Assembly: GCF_035539115.1 (NCBI RefSeq)
Contig: NZ_DATLJA010000011.1
Coordinates: forward strand, 1 to 64,000
From: Desulfitobacterium_A sp035539115
GTDB taxonomy: Bacteria > Bacillota > Desulfitobacteriia > Desulfitobacteriales > Desulfitobacteriaceae
Length of the DNA stretch: 64,000 nucleotides
Direction: 5' to 3'
This document shows, in pieces, positions 34,949 to 42,963 of the stretch (positions within the stretch are counted from its first letter, which is position 1; each line of letters opens with the position of its first letter). The translations under genes were made by a program, and so were the position numbers. Below the pieces are notes generated by a model. The model did not search any database, was not told where the DNA came from, and worked only from the letters and a program-made list of their open reading frames with translations.

Positions 34949-36769
34949 GTGGAATCTGTGTCCGAACAAAGATATCGAGAATGTATTCCTCAGCTACATA
35001 GTCTTTTTTCTGCTTTATCCGAAGAGGAGTATGAATGGATTTTGGCTAACCGGAAGGAGGTAATTTATGTAACTCCTGGTGCAGAAGTTGAAACGGGAAT
35101 TACAGTTGGCATGCCAATCGAAGAACAACCGTGTCTTCAAGAAGTTTTTGGTAAAAAAACTAAAGTTGTAAAAAAAATAAAGGGTTGGCGAGCTGATCGA
35201 GAGCGTATTAGTTTAATGGTTGGGGTTCCTTTTTTAGATGATGAATCCGGTGAAGTTCGGGGCGCTCTTCTCTATCTAACAGAATTTCACAATAAAATAC
35301 AAGCAAACGATATTTTAAGTCTCGCTCAAGATATGACCCGTGAGCAAGACCTAGTTACGGCTTTGAAAATTGTTACGCATCGGAGTTTAGAACTTTTTCA
35401 AGTTTCCGCGGCTGGAGTATGGCTTTGGCAAGAGGGTAAATATGGACTGGCATCCATTAGTGCCCTTATCGAGCAATTGAGTTCTTATGTAGAGAGTAAA
35501 GAATTTCCCTCAAATTTCGGACTGAATTGGGTTAAAAAATCCCCTAAAACAGAAAAGAACGTTCCTTTACTCTCTATACGGCGCGATCTCGATCTCGACG
35601 AAATCGATAAACCTTGGATCAAGACGCTCAAGGAATTTGGTCTTCAGACCCTTGTCAGTATACCTCTCAGCCACTTCGGCCAAACATTAGGACAGATTAT
35701 TCTTTTTGCCCGGGAACTCGAGGATATCAGAGATGAAAATGTTTACTGGCTCCGCCAAATCGTTCCGTTTGTTTCTTCCTTCGTGTATGAACATCAGCTA
35801 AGAATTGCGGCCATAGAACGGGAGCAATCCTTAACCTTTCTGCTGCGAGGAACGGAGATTCTTGTTCAGGCGGACACGGAAGAACAACTTCTCCGGGAGG
35901 CTGGGGAAATGGCTATGGAAATTCTTTTCCTTCCGGGCGGATTTTTCTTTCTGGATGAAGAAGGAGAATGGCGTATTCGGGCGCCATTCGGTCGTTTGAA
36001 TCAGGCGGAATGGGCATGGCAAGATTGGGTCTGGCGACAAACGGCCCGGGACGAGTACAAACATTTTTCCAATCCCCACAGGGCATCGTATTTTCTGGAG
36101 GTTGAGGAGAACCCCGATCAATGGCGAAAGGTTTTGATTCAACCGATTGTGACTCATAGTGGAATCATCGGCGAACTTTGGTTAATGGATGATTTGGAAT
36201 GGGTGGCAGAACAACAACAAGAAATTTTATCGGCTTATGTTCGGGATGTTGGGGTGGCCTTAGATACGATTCGTCAGCGCGATGAATTAGCTCGTCTAGC
36301 CTCGACCGACCGGCTGACCGGAATTTTAAATCGGCAAGGTTTTGATCTACGAATTCGTGAAGAAATGGCGGGAACACTCCGTCGCAAATCTTCTTTCTTG
36401 CTTTTGATTCTTGACTTAGATTCCTTTAAGCATCTTAATGATACTCAAGGGCATCCGACAGGAGATCTGGCCCTAAAGATGATCGCCCAAAATCTGAGTG
36501 CTTCTGTTCGTGAAGCGGATATTGTCGCTCGGACCGGAGGGGACGAATTTACGGTTGTTTTGGCGGATGTACACAGTGGCCCTGACGCCCAGCAGGTTAT
36601 CGAACGAATGAGAAACAGCCTGAATCTTAAGAAATTTGGACTTGACGTTAGTATTGGCGTCGCTGAATTTCCAGCGGAAGGGCGGAATTATGAAGAATTG
36701 TACCGCTTAGCAGACCAACGTCTTTATGTTGGAAAAAATACGGGCAAAGGGCAGACTATTTTTGGCTAA
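34949..36769 (+). CDS. Diguanylate cyclase with GAF-type sensor domains
   Basis: This 606-residue protein has an N-terminal PAS/GAF-like part (about 1-110), two probable GAF domains (about 125-275 and 290-435) and a C-terminal GGDEF domain. The active-site TGGDEF motif is at about 530-535, and RxxD (READ) lies five residues before it, the product-inhibition I-site. It therefore makes cyclic di-GMP from GTP, with feedback inhibition. No transmembrane helix is seen. The start is GTG 34949 or 34958. Regulation by the inverted repeat just upstream is possible. Confidence 0.9.
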   Translation: MESVSEQRYRECIPQLHSLFSALSEEEYEWILANRKEVIYVTPGAEVETGITVGMPIEEQPCLQEVFGKKTKVVKKIKGWRADRERISLMVGVPFLDDESGEVRGALLYLTEFHNKIQANDILSLAQDMTREQDLVTALKIVTHRSLELFQVSAAGVWLWQEGKYGLASISALIEQLSSYVESKEFPSNFGLNWVKKSPKTEKNVPLLSIRRDLDLDEIDKPWIKTLKEFGLQTLVSIPLSHFGQTLGQIILFARELEDIRDENVYWLRQIVPFVSSFVYEHQLRIAAIEREQSLTFLLRGTEILVQADTEEQLLREAGEMAMEILFLPGGFFFLDEEGEWRIRAPFGRLNQAEWAWQDWVWRQTARDEYKHFSNPHRASYFLEVEENPDQWRKVLIQPIVTHSGIIGELWLMDDLEWVAEQQQEILSAYVRDVGVALDTIRQRDELARLASTDRLTGILNRQGFDLRIREEMAGTLRRKSSFLLLILDLDSFKHLNDTQGHPTGDLALKMIAQNLSASVREADIVARTGGDEFTVVLADVHSGPDAQQVIERMRNSLNLKKFGLDVSIGVAEFPAEGRNYEELYRLADQRLYVGKNTGKGQTIFG

Positions 36770-36827
36770 CGTCAATCGGAGCTAAGTTTATTGGCGATAT
36801 CCCTCCAAATTGTTTTAAGCCTTTTTA

Positions 36828-36924
36828 TAAAGAAAACCCGGCTTTCGCCGAGCATTAGCGAGAATGAAAGCCGCTGGTTGCACTTATACTATCTGCCCCC
36901 AGACTTATACTTTCTGTTAGTATA
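36828..36924 (-). repeat. Dispersed structured repeat, copy C (short form)
   Basis: On the minus strand this reads as copy B with its middle (about 85 bases) deleted: an AT-rich palindrome TATACTAACAGAAAGTATA, a GGGGGCAGATAGTATAAG block, then the two complementary arms closing a short hairpin. It lies between the GGDEF and cobS genes. Confidence 0.75.
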
Positions 36925-36927
36925 AAA

Positions 36928-36973
36928 AACCGTTGTCTTGTTCCTCGATTTTAAGGAGGTCAAGACAATGGTT
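36928..36973 (-). terminator. Terminator of the cob operon
   Basis: AACCGTTGTCTTG (36928-36940) pairs with CAAGACAATGGTT (36961-36973), just after the cobS stop on the minus strand. Confidence 0.65.
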
Positions 36974-36975
36974 TC

Positions 36976-37788
36976 TTAGTTTATAAAGAAGGGAACGACG
37001 CCGATTAAAAAGAGTAATTCTGAAAGCTCAATGCTGGCACCGTATAGATCCCCGGTTAATCCGCCCAAGAGGTGCGAGACTTTCTGTGTAAAATAAAAAA
37101 GAAAGAGAAAAGCAAGAAGAAGGCCAACCAAGCCGGCCCACCCCAGAAGATAGACAGCAAGAGCCAAGCAGATCAACCCTTCAATAATAAAAAAACAGGG
37201 TCGATTAAGCGAACTTTCGTGGAAACCTTGCCCCAGTCCTGTTTTGCGCGCATACGGATAAAAAAGTATGCCGAACAAAAATAACCAGCGTGAAAGCGTC
37301 GGCATGATTAAAACAGCAAAGAAAGGTCCAAAAGTGCTTAAGGATTGGTAGTTAAGAGAAGAAAAGTTAGAAGAGAAAGACAGTAAAGAACCGCTTCCTT
37401 GTAGAAGCCCTGCTAAGAGAGAGAACTTGAGGAGGAGTATGGCACTTGCGCTTAACGCGCCAAACGATCCGACTCGGCTATCTTTCATGATCTCGAGCAT
37501 TCTTTCTGGAGTTCGGGCGGACCAGAGGGCGTCCATGCTATCCATGAAGCCATCCATATGGATACCGCCTGTCAATAGTAATTCTTCAATCAGCAAGAAA
37601 GCGGCAACGACAAGGGGAGGATAAAAACTTCGCAAAAGGAGGGCACTTAAGCTCATAATAATTCCAAGCAAAAGACCGATGAGCGGATAATAACGCTGGC
37701 TGGCTGTAAACTCTTCTTGAGTGACATCCGCGGGCGCAGGAAAAGGCAGTCGCGTCAGAAAGGTTACGGCAATTAAAAATCCACGCAT
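36976..37788 (-). CDS. cobS: Adenosylcobinamide-GDP ribazoletransferase CobS
   Basis: This 270-residue membrane enzyme joins adenosylcobinamide-GDP with alpha-ribazole to form cobalamin, the last major step. Signature GGIHMDGFMDSMDALWS (about 74-90) and the RMLEIMKDSRVGSFG block (about 96-110) are both present, plus about seven helices. A stretch at about 130-150 is Ser-rich and longer than usual. It begins 2 bases after cobU. Confidence 0.93.
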   Translation of the reverse strand: MRGFLIAVTFLTRLPFPAPADVTQEEFTASQRYYPLIGLLLGIIMSLSALLLRSFYPPLVVAAFLLIEELLLTGGIHMDGFMDSMDALWSARTPERMLEIMKDSRVGSFGALSASAILLLKFSLLAGLLQGSGSLLSFSSNFSSLNYQSLSTFGPFFAVLIMPTLSRWLFLFGILFYPYARKTGLGQGFHESSLNRPCFFIIEGLICLALAVYLLGWAGLVGLLLAFLFLFYFTQKVSHLLGGLTGDLYGASIELSELLFLIGVVPFFIN

Positions 37789-37790
37789 AA

Positions 37791-38405
37791 TTACGGACGC
37801 TCCTGTTGAGGGTTCAAGGAGTTTAAGAGTTCCTGCCCAGACTGTTTGACTTCGATGGGATAACCCGCGACGACATAAAATACTTTATCTGCTTGACGAG
37901 CAAGGAGCTGATTGGCACGTCCTGCTAAATCACGGTATGAGCGAGCCATAGGATTATCCGGGACGATGCCCTGGCCGACCTCATTCGTCACCATAATGAT
38001 TTGGGGAGTTATTTCCTGGGCAAGGGTTGCGACTTTCTGGACTTGCTCCAGGATTTTTTCCTCGGCTTCGGGAGTCAGGGTATCAGGGAAAAGTGATTCT
38101 GAGGTAGAACCCAAAGATTTGAGTAAGAGATTGGAAAGCCAGATCGTTACACAATCCAGAAGTACGACTGCATTTTTATAGCGAATTTCTTCCAAGACAA
38201 CCGGAATAGCGAAGGGTTCCTCAATGAGTTGCCAGTTGTCTGGTCGCTGGTGTTGGTGCTTTTTCACTCGCCAGGTCATTTCCTCATCGAGAACCTGGGC
38301 TGTAGCGATATAGATAACGGGTCGACCGGAGTGAGCTGCGAGACGTTCCGCAAAGGTACTTTTGCCGCTGCGGGCTCCACCGGTGATGAGTGTGAAGTTA
38401 GACAT
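37791..38405 (-). CDS. cobU: Adenosylcobinamide kinase / GTP:adenosylcobinamide-phosphate guanylyltransferase CobU
   Basis: The 204-residue bifunctional enzyme phosphorylates adenosylcobinamide and transfers GMP to it. The P-loop GGARSGKS is at residues 9-16. The covalent GMP His is in the KKHQHQRP segment near 49-51. The ATG at 38405 gives the canonical N-terminus; 41 extra codons upstream lie in the structured leader and are rejected. GGAGG is 12 bases away, slightly far. It follows cobT after an unusual 525-base spacer. Confidence 0.93.
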   Translation of the reverse strand: MSNFTLITGGARSGKSTFAERLAAHSGRPVIYIATAQVLDEEMTWRVKKHQHQRPDNWQLIEEPFAIPVVLEEIRYKNAVVLLDCVTIWLSNLLLKSLGSTSESLFPDTLTPEAEEKILEQVQKVATLAQEITPQIIMVTNEVGQGIVPDNPMARSYRDLAGRANQLLARQADKVFYVVAGYPIEVKQSGQELLNSLNPQQERP

Positions 38406-38428
38406 TGGGATTATCGGCCTCCATTCCG

Positions 38429-38664
38429 CTTCCGAGGGCACCCTCGCGTATAGGCCGGGGCGCTTGTAGACCAAACCTAAGGTCCTGACTCTGATTTGAG
38501 GTGGACCGATAACACTTAGACGTGTCATCGCCCGCCAAAATCGTCTCCTGACTCTGTTGGCGGTTGCGCACGTCGTGTGCGCAACCCTTCTTTCTGGGGT
38601 ATCGCCAGGGCCTAAGTTTGGTGGCTACTCGCTTTAAGGCCTAAGGGAGGGTTGCCCTCGGAAG
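38429..38664. repeat. 236-bp imperfect palindromic element upstream of cobU
   Basis: The outer arms of roughly 60 bases (38429-38490 and 38605-38664) are imperfect inverted repeats: CTTCCGAGGGCACCCTC on the plus strand has its partner read from the minus strand at 38664, and ACCAAACCTAAGGTCC pairs with GGGCCTAAGTTTGGT. The centre holds two further hairpins, GGTTGCGCAC/GTGCGCAACC (38562-38586) and CCGATAACAC/GTGTCATCG (38506-38530). It could be a MITE-like insertion or a folded mRNA leader; the B12 box is not complete. Confidence 0.6.
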
Positions 38665-38710
38665 CTGGGCTGTTTCTTAAGGGTAATTTAGGGACTTTGG
38701 GGTTAGTTTT

Positions 38711-38930
38711 TAAGTATTCCTTTTAGCCTTTACCTACGGCAAAGCTTGGAAGAGCTGTTTTTGTATTCCTCTTTGCCTTTACCTACGGCAAAGCTTGGGA
38801 GAGCTGCTTTTTGTATTTCTCTTTGCTTTTGCCTTTGGCAAAGCTGAGGGATGATGGGGAGATGGAGCGTTAATTAGGGAGCTTCTTTAGTATACCTTTT
38901 TATCTTGGCCTTTGGCAAAGCTTTCGAAGA
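38711..38930. repeat. Four direct repeats, each containing a small hairpin
   Basis: The core GGCAAAGCT recurs at 38738, 38787, 38837 and 38914 (steps of 49, 50 and 77 bases). Each copy carries CTTTGCC or a variant followed by 9 bases and GGCAAAG, a self-complementary unit, in a T-rich context. The first two copies are nearly identical over about 45 bases; the last reaches the cobT stop codon. They are too few and too palindromic for a CRISPR array. Confidence 0.65.
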
Positions 38931-40058
38931 TCAGAACTCTCCTGTGGTCACGCCGGCTGATTCGAAGGTGGCCATTTCGTCGGCGATTTTGAGGGCGGCT
39001 TCGATTATTGGAAACATGAGGACTGCGCCTGTGCCTTCCCCAAGTCTCATGTGAAAATCAAGTCTGGGTGTGAGTCCGAGTTGTTTTAGGGCTAAGCGGT
39101 GACCTTGTTCTTCTGAGTTATGGGAAGAGATCATATAGGGGGCGGAGAGGGGGGCAAGTTTTGCTGCGGTGAGGGCTGCTGCTGATGAGATAATACCGTC
39201 GAGAATGATGGGTACGTGTTGGTAAGCGGCCTCGAGGATTGCTCCAGTTAGTGCAGCAATTTCGAGTCCCCCAATTTTGGCGAGGGTATCGAGGGGGGCA
39301 GCGGGATCAGGCCGATTGACTTCAATTGCGCGTTTAATGACGTCTTGTTTATGTTTCAGGGCATCGTCCTTAACTCCTGTACCTCGTCCTGTGACTTCTT
39401 CGACCGAGTGTCCTGTAAAGACTGAAACAAGGGCAGCACTTGGAGTTGTATTGCCAATTCCAACTTCACCTGTTGCCAAAAGGTTAATTCCTAAGTTGAT
39501 CGCTTTGGCGGCAACATGGGCACCGGTAAGAAGTGCGAGTAAGGCCTCTTGTCGGGTCATTGCTGGGCCTTGAGTCATATTATTGGTGCCATTTTTGACG
39601 CGGTTGGCCATTAGTTCAGGAGGGTCTAAGGGAGAAGCAATCCCTATGTCTGTGCAGATGAGTTCAGCTCCGCCATGCTCGGCGAGGACATTAATGCCTG
39701 CCCCTCCTTTAAGGTAGCTATAGAACATTTCAACAGTAATTTCCTGGGGAGCTGCACTGACTCCTTCAGCCACGACACCATGGTCTCCGGCCATAAGAAG
39801 GACAGCTTTTCCTTTGATTTTTGGTTGTGAGGTGCGATAGATTCCAGCGAGTTGTTGGGCAATATCCTCTAAGACGCCCAAACTTCTGAGAGGTTTAATT
39901 TTCGCATTCAAACGTTCTTGCATGCCAGAGATGGATTCTTGGTCGAGCTTTTCAATTCTGCTCGTAAGCTCTTTTAAGGCAGCTTCGAGGTCTTGTCCTT
40001 CTGCTTCCTTAAGATTATTTAGACCATGGAATTTTTCCCCGTTGTTTAGTGTCGACAT
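38931..40058 (-). CDS. cobT: Nicotinate-nucleotide--dimethylbenzimidazole phosphoribosyltransferase CobT
   Basis: This 375-residue enzyme activates the lower ligand base of cobalamin to the alpha-ribazole phosphate. Visible signatures: MAGDHGVVAEGVSA (about 89-102), GEVGIGNTTPSAAL (about 196-209) and RLGEGTGA, with the catalytic Glu at about 341. GGAGGAG precedes the ATG. It is the first gene of cobT-cobU-cobS and is preceded by a cobalamin riboswitch. Confidence 0.95.
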   Translation of the reverse strand: MSTLNNGEKFHGLNNLKEAEGQDLEAALKELTSRIEKLDQESISGMQERLNAKIKPLRSLGVLEDIAQQLAGIYRTSQPKIKGKAVLLMAGDHGVVAEGVSAAPQEITVEMFYSYLKGGAGINVLAEHGGAELICTDIGIASPLDPPELMANRVKNGTNNMTQGPAMTRQEALLALLTGAHVAAKAINLGINLLATGEVGIGNTTPSAALVSVFTGHSVEEVTGRGTGVKDDALKHKQDVIKRAIEVNRPDPAAPLDTLAKIGGLEIAALTGAILEAAYQHVPIILDGIISSAAALTAAKLAPLSAPYMISSHNSEEQGHRLALKQLGLTPRLDFHMRLGEGTGAVLMFPIIEAALKIADEMATFESAGVTTGEF

Positions 40059-40093
40059 TTAATCTCCTCCATTTTGTTTATTTATAAAAAAAT

Positions 40094-40130
40094 AAAGTCC
40101 CGCCACAATTTTTGTTGTGGTCGGGACTTT
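40094..40130 (-). terminator. Riboswitch-controlled terminator before cobT
   Basis: AAAGTCCCG..CACAA pairs with TTGTGG.CGGGACTTT around T5. On the minus strand it is followed by a T-rich run, between the cobalamin aptamer and cobT, as expected for an attenuation switch. Confidence 0.85.
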
Positions 40131-40169
40131 GCCGTCATCTCCGCCGCTTTCCAATACCCCGGAAAGACT

Positions 40170-40325
40170 TTTTCTTCTTAGGCAGGTCTCCTGGCTCAGA
40201 CTCAAGCGCCCTATCGCTCCTTCCCAGCAAATGCCAGTGGATTAGCGGGGGCTTGTCTTTACAGTGGTGGGTCCGCACCGGATTAAACACCGGTTTCCCT
40301 ATTCTCCCCCAAAGGGGCACCTAAA
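40170..40325 (-). promoter_or_regulatory. Cobalamin riboswitch
   Basis: On the minus strand the B12 box AGCCAGGAGACCTGCC is present (40196-40181). Upstream are the expected blocks: GTGCCCCTTTGGGGGAGAATAGGGAA, split over two helices, CCGGTG..AATCCGGTGCGGACCC, CACTGTAA and GCCACTGG-like CCACTGGCATTTGCTGGGAAGG segments. It should repress cobTUS when cobalamin is sufficient. Confidence 0.96.
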
Positions 40326-40537
40326 AAATAACTTTAATTTGAATTTATCTTAAGATTAACAAAGATTCGGAAAAAGTCAAGAACTAAATATAGGGTGAGG
40401 TAACTCATCCTTTTGTTATGGGAATATAAGGTGTCAAATATAGAATGAATTTCAAATCTATGATATAATACATCTCGAATAGAGGAAGATAATATGATAT
40501 TGTACTATAACACTAAAATTGAAGGAGCATAAGAAAG

Positions 40538-41956
40538 ATGAAACGGGGAGAATTGAGGCAATCGGAAACATTAAAATATCAGGAGTTAGAGGGTAAGCGC
40601 TCGCATGGGATAGTGGAAAACCTGAAATATTCTTTTATCTTAGAAGGTTTAGTCATTTACAGAGTGCTTCGTGAAGATACGGTCGTGGAAAGTTTACAGA
40701 ACCTATTTACTTCTTTAGCAGAGGAAGAGCTTGATCTTATAAAAGTTCATCAAAACTATTATACGTTTTGCGCTCTGGCAACTGAAAAGAATTGGCCTAA
40801 GTATTTATGGGATCTTGTCTTAGAGTCGGACAATGTTTTTTCCCGGCAAGCCAGTTTTAAAGCGTGGGAAAACTTAGATACAGGACTTAAAAATCTCGTG
40901 ATTCGTGACCTAAAGGCAGTTCGGAGGATTGCCGGTCTTCAACCAGAAGATTTACAACGGATGGTTTGTGAAAGAATGGAGAAGCAAACTGAACTGCCAG
41001 GGGAAGAGTGGCTCGAAAGGCTAGAACAGTGGCCGTTATGGGCTCCCCAAGCAGGCGAAGTCCAACATGATTCAAGTCGCGCGGGTCAATTTTTAGAAAC
41101 GACACGGAATGAAGTGAAGAAGGTTTTGCTTGCTGACGATGAGGAAAAAGCTGGACGAGAATTGGCCACTTTTTACCGAAAAATTGGCGTAGGACTGATG
41201 GCCGCCGGATTAGCCTTCAAATGGGATGGGAAAGCTAAGGTCCTTGTTAGTGTTACCCCTGATCCGATCCGGAAGGAGCAGTTAATTGGGCAAGAGCGTG
41301 AACAAGGCATCCTTTTTGAAAACACGAATTTCTTCCTGGCAGGCTATCCTGCAAATAATGTAATTCTTTATGGAAACCGGGGAACGGGCAAATCTTCTTT
41401 GGTTAAGGCCCTTCTTCAGGAGTATTGTGATCAGGGACTAAGATTAGTGGAACTTTCCAAACAAGATTTAACGGATTTTCCGTTGATTATTCGTTATCTC
41501 GCGCCTCAACCTCAAAAGTTTATTCTTTTTATTGATGATCTTTCGTTTGAGGAGACGGAGTTGGCCTATAAAGCGTTGAAGACTGTGTTGGAGGGAGGCT
41601 TGGAAAAGCGTCCTGACAATGTGCTTATTTATGCGACTTCGAATCGCCGGCATCTTATTCGCGAGAACTTCTCCGAACGTCAAGGCGACGAGGTTAATGT
41701 CCGGGATACCTTAGATGAAAAGCTTTCCCTAGCGGATCGTTTTGGGATCACAATTACTTTCCCCTCACCAGACCAGGAGGAATACTTGAGGATTGTGGAA
41801 GAATTGGCTGCTCAGGAGGGGTTAACGCTTGAAAAAGCACAGCTTCGTCAGCAGGCGTTGAGGTGGGTTATGATGCATAATGCGCGTTCAGGTCGTACCG
41901 CTCGACAATTCATTGATTATTTGGCGGCTCAACAAAAAGTTAATGAGCAAATCTAG
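40538..41956 (+). CDS. DUF815 AAA-type ATPase
   Basis: This 472-residue protein has an N-terminal half of unknown fold and a C-terminal P-loop ATPase domain. Walker A is YGNRGTGKSS (about 279-288), Walker B LFIDDLSF (about 329-336), and a TSNRRHLI sensor segment lies at about 367-374, all as in DUF815. The family has no firm role. GAAGGAG precedes the ATG by about 11 bases. It stands alone with a strong terminator. Confidence 0.88.
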   Translation: MKRGELRQSETLKYQELEGKRSHGIVENLKYSFILEGLVIYRVLREDTVVESLQNLFTSLAEEELDLIKVHQNYYTFCALATEKNWPKYLWDLVLESDNVFSRQASFKAWENLDTGLKNLVIRDLKAVRRIAGLQPEDLQRMVCERMEKQTELPGEEWLERLEQWPLWAPQAGEVQHDSSRAGQFLETTRNEVKKVLLADDEEKAGRELATFYRKIGVGLMAAGLAFKWDGKAKVLVSVTPDPIRKEQLIGQEREQGILFENTNFFLAGYPANNVILYGNRGTGKSSLVKALLQEYCDQGLRLVELSKQDLTDFPLIIRYLAPQPQKFILFIDDLSFEETELAYKALKTVLEGGLEKRPDNVLIYATSNRRHLIRENFSERQGDEVNVRDTLDEKLSLADRFGITITFPSPDQEEYLRIVEELAAQEGLTLEKAQLRQQALRWVMMHNARSGRTARQFIDYLAAQQKVNEQI

Positions 41957-41973
41957 GTGGAATCGTAATCTTT

Positions 41974-42013
41974 AACTAAGAAAAGTGTGGAGAACTCCAC
42001 ACTTTTCTTAGTT
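41974..42013. terminator. Bidirectional terminator, perfect 19-bp stem
   Basis: Arms 41974-41992 and 41995-42013 are perfectly complementary around AA. It lies between the DUF815 gene and the NRAMP C-terminal remnant. Confidence 0.85.
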
Positions 42014-42272
42014 AAAGAGCGTTAAATAGATCAGAACGGCATTAAGCGAGATAATAAGCGTGACGATGATAACCCCCACGATATTGGTCAGCTTTTTATT
42101 CACTATTTCTCGCATAACAGATTTGCGGCTCGTGATCAAAAGAAGAGGGATAACCGCAGCAGGAAGAGCAAAACTAAGCGTGACCTGGCTGAGAATCAGG
42201 ATTTTCATCGGATTGATACCAATCCAGAGGAGAATCATCGCCGGGATCATGGTGATAATTCGGCGAATATTA
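42008..42272 (-). pseudogene. C-terminal remnant of an NRAMP metal transporter gene
   Basis: About 88 codons on the minus strand match the last three helices of MntH/NRAMP proteins (NIRRIITMIPAMILL, then NPMKILILSQVTLSFALP). They align with, but are not identical to, the C-terminus of the intact mntH 1 kb away. Upstream, homology ends abruptly at about 42272 where an RHS remnant begins on the other strand. The N-terminal piece of an NRAMP gene lies at 48535-48862. Confidence 0.85.
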
Positions 42273-42273
42273 C

Positions 42274-42768
42274 ACGGCAATCGGACAGGTTATCGCTCGC
42301 AATATGTTTGGCTTTCATGACAGGAAAACCTGGGGACATGTCGATACCATCAGGACTAGGAGCGGACAGATGGATTACCACTATGATGACCTGGGCAATG
42401 TCACGGACCTTACAGATATCTAGGTGAGGACATTGTCAAATACCGTTGGGATGCTTTCGGAGGCATGTTCGCAGGAGTACTTGCTCCGTATAGTAGCATG
42501 GGAATAACAGGGAAAAAATATGATCCCGCGACAGGGCAAGCCTTCTTTGGTTCTCGTTGGTATAACCCAATGGTTGAGCGGTTACTTTGCCAGATACTTT
42601 CATGGGCCAGATAAAGAGTCCACAAAGTCTGAATGCTTATGCTTATGCTGGAAATAACCCTATAAATAGATCGATCCGACGGGACATTGGGATACCTCTA
42701 CATCTTCGACAATTGGATTCCTATTGACCCCTATGGTGGCGACGAATGGTACAATTAACATTAGTTAT
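42274..42768 (+). pseudogene. RHS-repeat protein fragment, frameshifted
   Basis: In successive frames the plus strand encodes the conserved RHS core: DYHYDDLGNVTDLTDI, then a segment with KYDPATGQAFFGSRWYN, then LNAYAYAGNNPIN, then DPTGHW. At least three frameshifts or stops separate them. RHS proteins are large polymorphic toxins or wall-associated proteins; only the end of the conserved core is left, and no intact toxin tip is recognisable. Confidence 0.75.
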
Positions 42769-42864
42769 CAAAGCAAAACTCAGTTTTACAGCTAGTATTA
42801 AACCAACCAAACTTATCAAAATTAAGATCTTCTTTTGACTTTTATGAATACTAAGGTCAGCCAT
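42721..42864 (-). CDS. Possible small membrane-anchored peptide, unknown
   Basis: ATG 42864 follows GAGGAGG and encodes 47 residues: a short charged start, one hydrophobic helix (about 13-33) and a basic tail that runs into the RHS remnant on the opposite strand. It may be a real small protein or the truncated start of a larger one. It follows mntH after a terminator. Confidence 0.35.
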   Translation of the reverse strand: MADLSIHKSQKKILILISLVGLILAVKLSFALITNVNCTIRRHHRGQ

Positions 42865-42892
42865 TAGATATGCCTCCTCCATGTTCTTTAAC

Positions 42893-42920
42893 AAAGCTGG
42901 GTGTTGCACCCAGCCTTATT
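42893..42920 (-). terminator. Terminator after mntH
   Basis: GCTGGGTG (42896-42903) pairs with CACCCAGC (42907-42914); on the minus strand it is followed by TTTGTT. Confidence 0.6.
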
Positions 42921-42963
42921 GCTTTATGCGCTTTCTCGCTACTAAAACCCGTGGCAGAACCCC

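Noticed and set aside
38429..38664. Second cobalamin riboswitch before cobU
   Set aside because: GAGTCAGGAGAC resembles a B12 box but the CCTGCC half and the other conserved blocks are missing; recorded as a palindromic element instead.
38711..38930. CRISPR array
   Set aside because: Only four copies, uneven spacing, the spacers themselves are similar, and no cas genes are present.
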